Of a stretch of DNA of 64,000 bases, positions 37,861-48,200 are shown piece after piece. Position 1 is the first letter of the stretch. Each line of letters begins with the position of its first letter. Where the stretch lies: the NCBI GenBank assembly GCA_903917345.1, contig CAIXAE010000010.1:82906-146905 (forward strand), written 5' to 3'. The notes under the pieces were generated by a model. It was given only the letters and a program-made list of their open reading frames with translations. It had not been told where the DNA came from and did not search any database. This DNA is from an uncultured Methylococcaceae bacterium (lineage in GTDB: Bacteria > Pseudomonadota > Gammaproteobacteria > Methylococcales > Methylomonadaceae). The position numbers were made by a program, and so were the translations under genes.

Positions 37861-38616
37861 TTATAAAACCTTTCGCATTACCTTATGTGAGGTTTTATCT
37901 ATGTCAGGCAAGGCCGCTATAGCCTCACGTAACTTGGTTTCCCAACTACGTCTGAGTTGCAACATATAATCGTCATCATCATCAAAGCAGTAATATTCTT
38001 CAAAGCTATGACTGTCTTTACGGTATATGAGCATTTCTACGGGTGATCCAACACTCGCATTACTACGAATAGTTGAATCCATAGAGACCAAACAGCAACG
38101 TGCTGCTTCATAAATCGGGGTATTTAATTTTAAAAACCGATCCAATATAGGTTTACCGTATTTACTCTCACCTATTTGCAAAAACGGTGTATTAGCAGAG
38201 GTGGTTATACTATTACCTTCTGCATAAACCATATACGCTGCAGGGGGTTCGTCACCTATTTGACCCGCAATGATAAAACTAGCGGTCGGATTAAACGCAG
38301 ACTGACCTTTATCACTTTTATGTTGTTTTTGTTTCTCTACACTCACATGGCCCAAATAATCGGCCGCCTCAAACAGGCTTTCTACATTATTTAGATTTAT
38401 TTCGGCTTCTTTAACTTTATCACGATGCAACTGCTCCAAAACCGCCTGAGTGGTGGCTAGATTACCCGCGCTCAACAACACGATATAGCGATCACTTGTT
38501 GTATCAAAAGCATGCATTTTGCCATGTGTACTCACATTATCGATGCCTGCATTGGTTCTGGAGTCAGAAACCAAAATCAAACCCTCGTCTATAGACGCTG
38601 CAATACAATAAGTCAT
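37861..38616 (-). CDS. Anbu-type bacterial proteasome homologue (Ntn hydrolase)
   Basis: A 251-residue protein of the Anbu (ancestral beta subunit) branch of the proteasome fold. It starts MTYCIAASIDEGLILVSDSR: removal of Met exposes the nucleophile Thr1, with Asp17 (SDSR) and Lys32 (HGKM) in the expected catalytic places. There is no propeptide. Anbu proteins form ring or helical assemblies, and no peptidase substrate is firmly established. It is the last gene of a minus-strand run with two transglutaminases and a ParA-like ATPase, convergent with the ligase/alpha-E pair. Confidence 0.88.
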   Translation of the reverse strand: MTYCIAASIDEGLILVSDSRTNAGIDNVSTHGKMHAFDTTSDRYIVLLSAGNLATTQAVLEQLHRDKVKEAEINLNNVESLFEAADYLGHVSVEKQKQHKSDKGQSAFNPTASFIIAGQIGDEPPAAYMVYAEGNSITTSANTPFLQIGESKYGKPILDRFLKLNTPIYEAARCCLVSMDSTIRSNASVGSPVEMLIYRKDSHSFEEYYCFDDDDDYMLQLRRSWETKLREAIAALPDIDKTSHKVMRKVL

Positions 38617-38649
38617 AATTAGTTATTCGATGAAAATTTTTTTGATGCG

Positions 38650-39438
38650 TTAATTATCCAGCAAATCGACCCGAACGTCCATATTGTTTAACAAACATCC
38701 CGAACCAAATTGATGAAAAATGGATACATCAGCCGCATCTCTACCAAAGGCGACAATCACACGCCCCCCCAAAAAATCAGCCTGTGTTGGGTCAAAGGCA
38801 TACCATCGCCCCCCCACATAAGCCTCAAACCATGCATGCAAATCCATGGGCTGTAAATTGTACAAATACCCGACCACTAATCGAGTAGGAATACTGATAC
38901 TTCGACATAAAGCGATTGCCAACTGCGCTAAATCACGACAAACACCCTGTCCGCGTTGATGCACTTCTATTGCTGATAATGGAAACTCACTGGACCCTGG
39001 AACGTATTCTATAAAATCACGCACCCATGCATTGATCCTGCTAACTTGATCATAACCAGGCAACGCTCCTAACGTGATTTCTCTGGCTAAATCACCAAAA
39101 CGATCGGATTCACAATATCGACTAGGCAATAAAAAGGGCAGCACATAATTGGGCAAATCTTGAATCTCTACAAAATAAGCACCAGGAGCAACATCAATCT
39201 TATCGGCGACAATGACATCCGTTGAGGTATATATTAAAAAATTACCGACCGGAGCCATCAACCGCTGTACTGAATTACCAAAACTATCGGTACTCTCCAG
39301 CATGGGTATAACAGGTCTTACTACATAAACTTCTCGGTTAATCCATTGCTGGATACCTCGATAGGGCCGCAGCATTAAAATTAATACGCTGGGCTCAAAG
39401 ACTTGAAAACGAAGACTACAACTGACTCTTAATTTCAT
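38650..39438 (-). CDS. Transglutaminase-like cysteine protein (262 aa)
   Basis: A cytosolic papain-fold protein of the bacterial transglutaminase family. The triad is Cys167 (GQGVCRDLAQLA), His201 (DLHAWFEAY) and Asp216 (YAFDPTQ). The first 100 residues form the beta-rich N-terminal domain usual in COG1305 proteins. It lacks a signal peptide. Family members in this context are proposed to cleave or ligate peptide bonds made by the ATP-grasp enzymes. It precedes Anbu by 33 bases. Confidence 0.85.
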   Translation of the reverse strand: MKLRVSCSLRFQVFEPSVLILMLRPYRGIQQWINREVYVVRPVIPMLESTDSFGNSVQRLMAPVGNFLIYTSTDVIVADKIDVAPGAYFVEIQDLPNYVLPFLLPSRYCESDRFGDLAREITLGALPGYDQVSRINAWVRDFIEYVPGSSEFPLSAIEVHQRGQGVCRDLAQLAIALCRSISIPTRLVVGYLYNLQPMDLHAWFEAYVGGRWYAFDPTQADFLGGRVIVAFGRDAADVSIFHQFGSGCLLNNMDVRVDLLDN

Positions 39439-39486
39439 ATCAGCAACATGTCCAAGAATAATCCTAAAAGTAATGTGTCCGTATTT

Positions 39487-40182
39487 TTAAATCCCTAATG
39501 ACTCTATCTGCTTATAAGCATGACTGAGCCAAATTTTAACGCGCTGTCTTTCTAACAAACCTAAGGCATCTAGGCTATTTTCATCTTTATTTTTCGCAGC
39601 CCAAAAACTGTAGCTGTTACCATCTATTTTAGTCATGACTGCCGCATGCAGACGTTTTAAAGTCATTACTTTTGCATCAAACGCTAAAGCACGCTCTTTA
39701 ACACCTGAAAACTCTAAAATATTAAAATGCTCATCGCGTAACTGATTCTGCACGATGACATAATTCAGCTTGGTCCCAAATTGCGTTAATAATTTATTAA
39801 GCAGATCAACAGAGTCTTTGCCCGAGTCCATCACGTTCCAATAATAAATCTTAATATCTAACTCTTCAGCTAATTCCAACACCCCTGAGTCATCTATCCA
39901 TTTTGCAAGCGCTTGATGCGTTTGAGCGGCTAAATCCACCAAAATGCGCTGCTCGGGTTGCTCTGCAGCCACTTCCATAATGGCGTCTAAACTTTGGTAA
40001 CTATCAATCACCGTGGGTGACGTGTAATCTGAGTAAAATCTCAGTAATGAACCATGAGATTTATCGGTATCGAAACCCACAAACGGTAGCTCATGATCAA
40101 TCATGTATTGCGCTAATAAGCGCGCCACCACTGACTTACCCACGCCGCCTTTTTCTCCCCCGATCAAATGAATTGTAGCCAT
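39487..40182 (-). CDS. ParA/MinD-like P-loop ATPase
   Basis: A 231-residue ATPase with the deviant Walker A GGEKGGVGKS (signature Lys11 and Lys16), a switch region VGFDTDKSHGSLL and a Walker B-like strand ILVDLAAQT. It resembles ParA-like proteins of mobilisation or partition modules (MobD/CobQ type), but no parB or replication gene is near. It sits between two transglutaminase genes on the same strand, so it probably belongs to the amidoligase/Anbu cluster. Its role there, such as positioning or regulation, is unknown. Confidence 0.75.
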   Translation of the reverse strand: MATIHLIGGEKGGVGKSVVARLLAQYMIDHELPFVGFDTDKSHGSLLRFYSDYTSPTVIDSYQSLDAIMEVAAEQPEQRILVDLAAQTHQALAKWIDDSGVLELAEELDIKIYYWNVMDSGKDSVDLLNKLLTQFGTKLNYVIVQNQLRDEHFNILEFSGVKERALAFDAKVMTLKRLHAAVMTKIDGNSYSFWAAKNKDENSLDALGLLERQRVKIWLSHAYKQIESLGI

Positions 40183-40219
40183 CTAGCCCTCTTTGTATAT
40201 ATGTAAAAATTAAATGTGT

Positions 40220-41182
40220 TTATATCAGTCTTAAGACATCAACTGAAACTGACAAGGTGTGTTGACCACCTCCAAATGCAATGCCTTTTAAAGGCGTTAC
40301 ATCTGAAAAATCTCGCCCCCATGCCAAGGTAATATGTTGATCATGGGGTACTTTATTATTGGTTGGATCAAAATCCATCCAGCCAATCGCCGGAACATAA
40401 ACTGAAAACCACGCATGGGAGGCGTCTGCCCCCACTAACCGAACTTTACCCGGCTCAGGTAAGGTTTCAACATAACCACTCACATAGCGAGCAGCAATGC
40501 CATAAGCCCTTAAACAGCCAATCGCCAAATGCGCAAAATCCTGACAAACACCTCTACGAAATTGCAATACATCCGATAAAGGCGTGGCGATCGTCGTAAA
40601 AGTAGGATCGTAAGTAAAATCTTTATAAATACGTGCCATCAAATCATGAACTACTTCTACTAAAGCACGCTGAGGCAAAAAAGACGCCCGGGCATATTCA
40701 GCAAGTTCTGCGCTGACGGACACCATAGGTGAATCCAATACATATTGTCTCGCATCAAATAACTCAAGCATATACTCTGAGCTTTGGTTCTGAGTTTGTG
40801 ATTGTGATTGGCTCTGACTCTGATTGTCAAACGATTGGGACTGGCTATTGATTAAAACATTCCCCTGCATTATCTGCTGCACTTGCTCCCACGTCACGGC
40901 ATTAAATAAATCTAAGCTATTGTGCTTTGGAAAAAGACTGACCTCACTGACAACAGTGACAAGCAATTTAGTGTGTGGCTTTTGCACTGAGAAATAAGCC
41001 ACTCTATTACCGAAAAAATCTGTCCGCTCATTATAATCAGTCGGACTTGGCGTTATTTCAAAATGGCTGCTATGTGCTTGCTGACGCCAAAAGTTACGCG
41101 GCTGCAAACGTGCTTCATTTTGACATAAGCCTACTGACTGACTGTAATCATAGAGGGTACTGTGCGTAATGCGGTATTTCAA
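40220..41182 (-). CDS. Transglutaminase family protein with Gln/Ser insert
   Basis: A 320-residue protein with the bacterial transglutaminase N-terminal domain (MKYRITHSTLYDYSQSV, LQPRN) and the catalytic triad Cys213 (RGVCQDFAH), His256 (SHAWFSVY) and Asp272 (MDFDPTNN). Between the two domains is a low-complexity insert, residues about 113-134, of alternating Gln and Ser. The start is TTG at 41182 with GAGGA six bases upstream, overlapping the fusion ligase stop (TTGA). It is co-translated with the ATP-grasp/alpha-E fusion. Confidence 0.87.
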   Translation of the reverse strand: MKYRITHSTLYDYSQSVGLCQNEARLQPRNFWRQQAHSSHFEITPSPTDYNERTDFFGNRVAYFSVQKPHTKLLVTVVSEVSLFPKHNSLDLFNAVTWEQVQQIMQGNVLINSQSQSFDNQSQSQSQSQTQNQSSEYMLELFDARQYVLDSPMVSVSAELAEYARASFLPQRALVEVVHDLMARIYKDFTYDPTFTTIATPLSDVLQFRRGVCQDFAHLAIGCLRAYGIAARYVSGYVETLPEPGKVRLVGADASHAWFSVYVPAIGWMDFDPTNNKVPHDQHITLAWGRDFSDVTPLKGIAFGGGQHTLSVSVDVLRLI

Positions 41183-43749
41183 AGTTCGTCCTCAGGTGTA
41201 TTATTCACCATTAATTGAGAGGTTTGAGAATGACTAAAATAAGCCTCTGCAATCAGTTCAGATAATTGCCATAATAAATCGGTTGTATTGGACAATAACT
41301 CTTCAAACTCCTGATAAACGCCCTCTTCTTCATTAACTTGCGTTAATTCTTGCACATTACATAATTTTAAATCGGTATACGCTTTTAATATTATCCGTTC
41401 CTCAGCCGTTATTTGACCGGCTCGCTTACATCGGGGCAAAGCACTGATGTGAACACTCAATTCATGTAACTGATAAGCCACAGATCTTGGATGCGCTTCA
41501 TCCAATAAAAGCAATTCCAGCACTAAAGGCAACTGAATATAGGATCGATAACGGCGTTGATAAATAGTTAAACTATCAGTTGCCACCAAAACGGATTCAA
41601 GCACTTGGTTTTGGAGAATATCTTCATGTCGTAAAGCTAATGTAGAACGTAATAGCGAGATAAGCGCTAAGGCTCGCTCCAATCGACGCCCACTGTCTAA
41701 CATTAACCAAGCCGCTTCACGGGTCATGCTCTCGCTCGTCAGGCCTGTAAAAGCTACAATACCTGTCATCAAGTCATCTAAATGACTGGGCAGTTGCTCA
41801 ATCCTCAATTCAAGGTTATTAATGCGTTGCTGCCATCGACGATGTATATTATCGACACTACGCCAAGTATCTTGTGACCATAAATCACGAATACTAAAAG
41901 CCGCCTGGAAGAAGGCTTGAATATTAGCCGTTAAACTTCCGCGTCGAAATCCATCTTTCACTAATGAAATTAATTCAGCCTCTGGCTCTTTTAAAAACGA
42001 TTCATCGCATTTTATAAAGCCTGGATAGGTACCCGTCACCTGTGTAAATGTTCTTAATAAAACACCCAAGCACTCGGCATCTAGAGGATCTTTAAATTCA
42101 AATACCTCTCTAAGCTTAGTCAAGATAACTCTTAACAAGCGCGTGACCGCCTCTGTTCTTTCCAGATGACGCCCCACCCAAAACAGGTTATCTGCTGCCC
42201 TGCTTGTTAAGGCTTCAGTATCTGCATCAATTAACTGATTTCGTTTAGGCTGTGTCCATAAACTAACGGGCTTATCCGGCTCCGTCGCTAATACCCAAGT
42301 ATCTTTACTGATGCCACCCGCTTGGTTTGAAACGATGAAATTATCTTTTTGCCGAGCAACGCGCGTCAAACCACCGGGCATGACCTCATAATCACTGCCA
42401 CTCGCCACCACAAAATTTCTTAATACGGCATTGCGAGGTTCAATTTTTTGATCAATAAAAGCCGGTAAGGTAGAGAAACTGACCTGCTCTTGACCAATAA
42501 ATAAATGCGGCTTAGCCAGTATTTGGCTACGTAAGTATTCTTTTTCTTTGCTACTTAAACTCCCACCAAACACAGCATAATTTCCAAACCCACGATTAAT
42601 CGGCTTAATGACTAAACTATCTAGATGCTGTAATACGAAATCTCGCTCTCGAGCTTGGCCGCACCACCAAGTCGCAATGGAAGGTAGCTTTAATTCATCA
42701 TTCAAAAAATAACGAGCGAGTCGAGGTAAAAAGGCCATAAGACCTGGATTTTCTAAGACGCTACTACCTAACGGATTAGCTATCGCGACATTTCCGCGTC
42801 GCACCGCCTCTAACAATCCTGCTACGCCTAATTTTGATTCGCTTCGTAACGCTAGAGGATCACAAAATGAATCATCAACACGTCGCAAAATAACATCTAC
42901 TGCCTGCAAACCTGAGAGTGATTTTAACCAAACCTTGCCATCTCTAACGGTTAAATCTCCGCCTTGAACAAGGGTATAACCCAAATAGGCTGCTAAATAA
43001 GCGTGTTCAAAGTAAGTTTCGTTGAGTGGCCCGGGTGTTAGTATGACAATACGCGGATCTTCTTTCTTATGCGGCGCAATATCAACCAGACCTTTGTGTA
43101 AGGATTTAAAAAATCCAGACAACCGATGCACCTGAGTTTGCCTAAAAATATCCGGCAAAACGCGTGTCATCACAGTACGATTTTCTAAGGCATAACCCGA
43201 ACCTGAGGGTGCTTGAGCTCTGTCATCTAATACCCACATTCTGCCATTTGGCCCTCGGGCCAAGTTAGCAGAATAGATAGTTAATTGACGCTTTTGCTTT
43301 TGTAAAGCACCCACACAAGGATGTAAAAATCCTTCATGCCCAAAGACTAGTTCAGGTGGCAACAAACCTTTTTTTAACAAGGTCTGCTTGTCGTAAATAT
43401 CTTTTAAAATTAAATCCAGTAATTCCGCGCGCTCTTTGAGGCCAGATTCAATGGCTACCCATTCTTCACTGCTAATCAATAAAGGAACGGGGTCGAGTTG
43501 CCAGGGTCTCGTTAAATTTTTCGAATCACCATAAACGTTATAGGTAACCCCATTTTCCCGCAATAACCGCTGAGCTTCCCTGCGACGCAACTCAAGGTTT
43601 TCGGTACCCATACTGTCCAATGCCGCCATAAAGCGTTCCCAATAAGGCAACACTTTAACTTTATTTGCGTACATTTCATCGTATATACCAAGCTGAGTCG
43701 CATAATATTGCGTACCAATATCATTAGCTAAACTGTTATTGCGCACCAA
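41179..43749 (-). CDS. Circularly permuted ATP-grasp / alpha-E fusion ligase
   Basis: An 856-residue two-domain protein. Residues about 20-500 are the permuted ATP-grasp ligase (VLDDRAQAPSGSGYALENR, TPGPLNETYFEHAYLAAYLG, VILRRVDDSFCDP, VIKPINRGFGNYAV). Residues about 525-850 are alpha-E (LTSRAADNLFWVGRHLERTE, LMLDSGRRLERALALI). It combines in one chain what the genes at 35.4-37.8 kb encode separately, so two related ligase systems coexist here. The start is TTG at 43749 or, more likely by spacing, GTG at 43746 (AAGGA 7 bases upstream). Transglutaminase follows with a 4-base overlap. Confidence 0.88.
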   Translation of the reverse strand: MVRNNSLANDIGTQYYATQLGIYDEMYANKVKVLPYWERFMAALDSMGTENLELRRREAQRLLRENGVTYNVYGDSKNLTRPWQLDPVPLLISSEEWVAIESGLKERAELLDLILKDIYDKQTLLKKGLLPPELVFGHEGFLHPCVGALQKQKRQLTIYSANLARGPNGRMWVLDDRAQAPSGSGYALENRTVMTRVLPDIFRQTQVHRLSGFFKSLHKGLVDIAPHKKEDPRIVILTPGPLNETYFEHAYLAAYLGYTLVQGGDLTVRDGKVWLKSLSGLQAVDVILRRVDDSFCDPLALRSESKLGVAGLLEAVRRGNVAIANPLGSSVLENPGLMAFLPRLARYFLNDELKLPSIATWWCGQARERDFVLQHLDSLVIKPINRGFGNYAVFGGSLSSKEKEYLRSQILAKPHLFIGQEQVSFSTLPAFIDQKIEPRNAVLRNFVVASGSDYEVMPGGLTRVARQKDNFIVSNQAGGISKDTWVLATEPDKPVSLWTQPKRNQLIDADTEALTSRAADNLFWVGRHLERTEAVTRLLRVILTKLREVFEFKDPLDAECLGVLLRTFTQVTGTYPGFIKCDESFLKEPEAELISLVKDGFRRGSLTANIQAFFQAAFSIRDLWSQDTWRSVDNIHRRWQQRINNLELRIEQLPSHLDDLMTGIVAFTGLTSESMTREAAWLMLDSGRRLERALALISLLRSTLALRHEDILQNQVLESVLVATDSLTIYQRRYRSYIQLPLVLELLLLDEAHPRSVAYQLHELSVHISALPRCKRAGQITAEERIILKAYTDLKLCNVQELTQVNEEEGVYQEFEELLSNTTDLLWQLSELIAEAYFSHSQTSQLMVNNTPEDEL

Positions 43750-43868
43750 TTCATCCTTATACTTTTTGTATCGGGTTGTTATCCTTTTACTCGAAATATC
43801 CTTATTTAGGACAGAATTAATGTCTTAAAACTAAGGTTAAAATAGAGTTTTCTACGAAGACTTTGCAC

Positions 43869-45176
43869 TTAATCCGTTCTTAAGCTGATCTCTTCGTAGT
43901 GGCGCATTTTTTCTCCCGTATAAATTTGACGTGGTCTATAGATAGTGACTTGCTCGCCGTGAATCATTTCACGCCAATGCGCTAACCAACCCGGCATACG
44001 ACCAATCGCAAATAAAACCGTAAACATATTCGTTGGAATACCTGCCGCACGTAAAATTAAACCTGAATAGAAATCCACATTGGGGTACAACTTACGAGAG
44101 ATAAAGTATTCATCATTTAAAGCTATTTCTTCAATACGTCTTGCAATGTCTAAGAGTGGATCATTGATACCTGATTTATTGAGTAACCTATCGCAATGTT
44201 GTTTAAGTACTTGTGCACGCGGGTCGAAGTTTTTATAAACGCGGTGCCCAAAACCCATCAATCGCTTACCTGACTTTTTGTCTTTCGCTTGATTAATAAA
44301 CTCAGTTCCATCGCCCCCTTCAGCATGAATTTGCTCAAGCATCTTAATTACTTCTTGGTTTGCGCCACCATGACGAGGCCCCCAAAGCGCCGCAATACCT
44401 GCTGTAATTACCGCATAAACATTAGCCATACTTGAACCCGCTGTACGGACCGATGATGTACTACAGTTTTGCTCATGATCAGCGTGCAGGATTAAGACCA
44501 TATCAATGGCTCTTACAATATCCATGTCTAATTGATAATCACGCACCGGTGAAGAGAACATCATGTTCAAGAAATTACTGGTGTATTTATATTTAATAGA
44601 CGGATAAACCAGTGGCTCACCAATAGACTTCTTATAAGAGAAAGCGGCGATGGTACGTACTTGAGAAACTAGATTTGCCACAATTTGTATTTCTGTTTGC
44701 TCATCTAAACGATCAGGCACAGGGTAAAACGTAGATAACGACGCCACCATGGTTGTTAAGATACCCATGGGGTGCGAGCCACGGGGAAAACCATTAAAGA
44801 AATGGTGCATATCTTCATGAATAATGGATGATTCATTAAGACGTGTTGAAAACTGTAATAGTTTATCTGCTGTCGGTAATTCACCATAAAGCAATAAATA
44901 AGAGACCTCTACAAATCGAGAGTGTTCCGCTAACTCTTCAATAGGATAGCCTCGGTAACGTAGAATACCTTTTTCACCGTCGATGTAAGTGATAGCACTC
45001 TCACAAGCACCGGTATTACCATAACCATCATCTAAAGTAACATACCCCGTTTCGCTACGTAATTTGGTGATATCAATCGCTTTTTCACCTTCAACCCCCA
45101 TGTAGGTGGGTAATGAATAACTCTTATCATCCAAAGTTAATATAGCTGGATTTAACACTTTTAATTTACTACTCAT
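43869..45176 (-). CDS. gltA: Citrate synthase (type II, hexameric form)
   Basis: This TCA-cycle enzyme condenses acetyl-CoA and oxaloacetate. Catalytic residues are His269 (GPRHGGANQEV), His311 (GFGHRVYKNFDPR) and Asp368 (VDFYSG). The N-terminal extension of about 50 residues is typical of the gram-negative, NADH-sensitive type. The 435 residues are normal. The gene lies between the DUF2126 protein and the ligase fusion on the same strand, with gaps of 95 and 119 bases. It probably has its own promoter and is there by chance or shared carbon control. Confidence 0.95.
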   Translation of the reverse strand: MSSKLKVLNPAILTLDDKSYSLPTYMGVEGEKAIDITKLRSETGYVTLDDGYGNTGACESAITYIDGEKGILRYRGYPIEELAEHSRFVEVSYLLLYGELPTADKLLQFSTRLNESSIIHEDMHHFFNGFPRGSHPMGILTTMVASLSTFYPVPDRLDEQTEIQIVANLVSQVRTIAAFSYKKSIGEPLVYPSIKYKYTSNFLNMMFSSPVRDYQLDMDIVRAIDMVLILHADHEQNCSTSSVRTAGSSMANVYAVITAGIAALWGPRHGGANQEVIKMLEQIHAEGGDGTEFINQAKDKKSGKRLMGFGHRVYKNFDPRAQVLKQHCDRLLNKSGINDPLLDIARRIEEIALNDEYFISRKLYPNVDFYSGLILRAAGIPTNMFTVLFAIGRMPGWLAHWREMIHGEQVTIYRPRQIYTGEKMRHYEEISLRTD

Positions 45177-45271
45177 TTAAATAAATCTCCTAGTAATAGG
45201 TTGTTACTACTATCTGATAGCCGATAGAGTTAAACATTAGTTGGCACTAGTTTAACTCAAGTCATAAAAAT

Positions 45272-48200
45272 CTACCGATTACGATGACGTAAATCTAATG
45301 TAAAAGGATAATCCACAGTTAACTCTTCAACCGGTGGCGCCATAGCACTCGGGGCTTTATCTGTCGCTTTAAAGTTTTGTAAGAAGGGTTCATCTGAGGC
45401 CACATCACGTGTTGATGCTAATGGTGGCCTAATAATAACGCCTGGCGTATGTCCGTAATCCCAGAAACGTGTCATCCGACGTGTTTCTGCTGCATAATCA
45501 TTTACTGGGAAATCATCATAACTACGACCACCAGGATGGGCGACATAATAAGTACAACCGCCCACCGAACGACCATTCCACGTATCAATTACATCAAACA
45601 CTAATGGCGTGTGGGGTGCGATAGTGGGATGTAGCGCTGAAGGTGGCTGCCATGCTCGATAACGTACACCAGCCACAAACTCACCTTTACGGCCTGTATT
45701 ACGCATTGGTACTCGACGTCCATTACATGCGATGACATAACGGCCTTCAGTAAAACCAGTAACAGCTATTTGTACTCGCTCTACCGATGAATCCACATAG
45801 CGCGCAGTACCCGAGCTACTCATTTCCTCACCTAAAACATGCCAAGGCTCAATTGCAAATCTTAACTCCAAATCCATGCCGTCAATCAGCGTATTACCGT
45901 AACGCGGAAATCTGAATTCAAAGAATGGCGCTAACCATTCAAGATCAAACGCAAAGCCTGCACGTTGTAAATCTTTTGTGACTTGACGCATATCTTCATG
46001 CACATAATGCGGCAACATAAAGCGGTCATGCAACTCTGTACCCCAACGCACTAAGTCATGCTTATAAGGCTCACGCCAGAACCACGCAATCAACGATCTT
46101 AATAACACGACTTGTACCAAGGACATTTGAGCATGCGGAGGCATTTCGAATGAGCGTAACTCTAAAATACCTAAACGCCCTGTCGAACTATCGGGCGAAT
46201 ACAGTTTATCAATACAGAACTCTGATCGATGTGTATTTCCTGTGATGTCTGTTAATAAATGGCGTAATAATCTATCCACTAACCAAGGTGCAGGCACTTC
46301 ACCTTCCGGCATTTGTTGGAAGGCAATTTCTAACTCATATAACTTCTCATCACGCCCCTCATCAACACGAGGCGCCTGACTGGTTGGACCAATAAACATG
46401 CCTGAGAATAAATAGGATAAGCCTGGATGATGCTGCCAATAAGTAATCAAACTGCGTAACAAATCTGGACGACGCAACATAGGACTATCAGCCGGCATTT
46501 CTGCACCCATAGTGATATGGTTACCGCCACCTGTCCCAGTGTGTCGGCCATCCTGCATAAATTTTTCGGTACCTAAACGAGATAAATGCGCCTGTTCGTA
46601 GATTATGTGTGTTTTTTCTACTAACTCATCCCATGATTTAGATGGATGAATATTAACTTCAATCACACCCGGATCCGGTGTCACCATGAGACGTTCTATA
46701 CGATAATCTCTAGGTGGCTCATAACCTTCTAGGACGACTGGAATGGCTAAACTTTCTGCTGTTGCCTCAATTGCCGCGACTAACTCCAGATAATGCTCTA
46801 AGGTTGTTAAAGGTGGCATAAAAATATGAATACGACCATTTCTAGCTTCTACGCACAAGGCCGTATGAGGCACCTCTACTTCGGCAACACTATCACCTAC
46901 CTCTTGTTCAATAATTTCTGGATGCTCATTAACCTTAGCTTCCAGATGACTATATCGACGTGTGACTTCGCCATAGTAATCACCTAGTTCTGGCAAATCT
47001 TTAAATAGACTTTGTGGCTCTTGTGAATCACGTTTATCCGGTGCAACCCACGGCAAACTCGCTAAAGGTAAACGCATACCCATAGGAGAGTTACCGGGGA
47101 TTAAGAACATGGCGCCTCGACGAAAATCCCAGGGCCCACTTTTCCAAACATGCTCATACCAATTCCATTTAATAGGCAGTGTAAAACCGACAGGTTGATC
47201 CAAACCTACTTCTAATAATTTAGTTAAAGTTTTACGCTCAATAGAATCGCTTAAATCATACTTTAAGGAATCTAAATTATCTGGCAATGTGCCTTCTTGC
47301 CACAAATGATAAAAGCGATCTTCAAAGCCAGTGACTACATATTTTGTTTGCACACCTAATCGCTGTGCTAATTCATAAATAAACTTTTGAGCCTGTTTAA
47401 CCGTGTGACCATAATCTTTATTAATGTCGGCTAATAATGCCGGATTACGCCAGACTGGCGCTTCATCTTTACGCCAAAAAATCCCATATTGCCAACGTGG
47501 TAAAGGCTCGCCTGGATACCATTTACCTTGACCATAATGCAACATTGCACCCTTTGCAAATACATCTCGTAAACGCATGGTCAAATGTTGTGCGCGCTCT
47601 CTTTTATTCGCACCATCAGCGTGCGTATTCCATTCATCTCCTTCCATATCATCAACGGAAACGAAAGTGGGCTCCCCCCCCATGGTTAAGCGCACATCAT
47701 CTTCAAGCAAGCGTTTATCAACAGCCTTACCTAATGCATCTATGTGATACCACTGCTCATCGGTATAGGGCTTTGTAACACGTGGATCCTCATGTAAGCG
47801 CTCTACCGTATTACTAAACTCAAATTCAACCTCACATTTATCTGTACCGCCAGTCACTGGAGCAGCACTTGCAGGATCTGGTGTACAGGCTAAAGGAATA
47901 TGTCCCTCACCTGCTAATAATCCTGATGTAGGATCTAAACCTATCCAACCTGCACCTGGCACATACACTTCTGTCCATGCATGCAAATCTGTAAAGTCTT
48001 GTTCAGGACCCGATGGGCCATCTAATGATTTAACATCTGAGGTTAATTGCACTAAATAACCAGACACAAAACGTGCAGCTAAACCCAAGTGCCTTAGGGC
48101 TTGCACTAACAACCATGCAGAATCTCGACAGGAGCCACTACGTATTTTTAAGGTTTCTTCACTACTTTGAATACCGACTTCCATACGTATGTTATAACTA

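Noticed and set aside
39487..40182. Plasmid or integrated-element partition locus based on the ParA-like ATPase
   Set aside because: No ParB, centromere-like repeats, replication or integrase gene is nearby; the small ParB/Srx-like protein is 32 kb away and lacks a DNA-binding domain.
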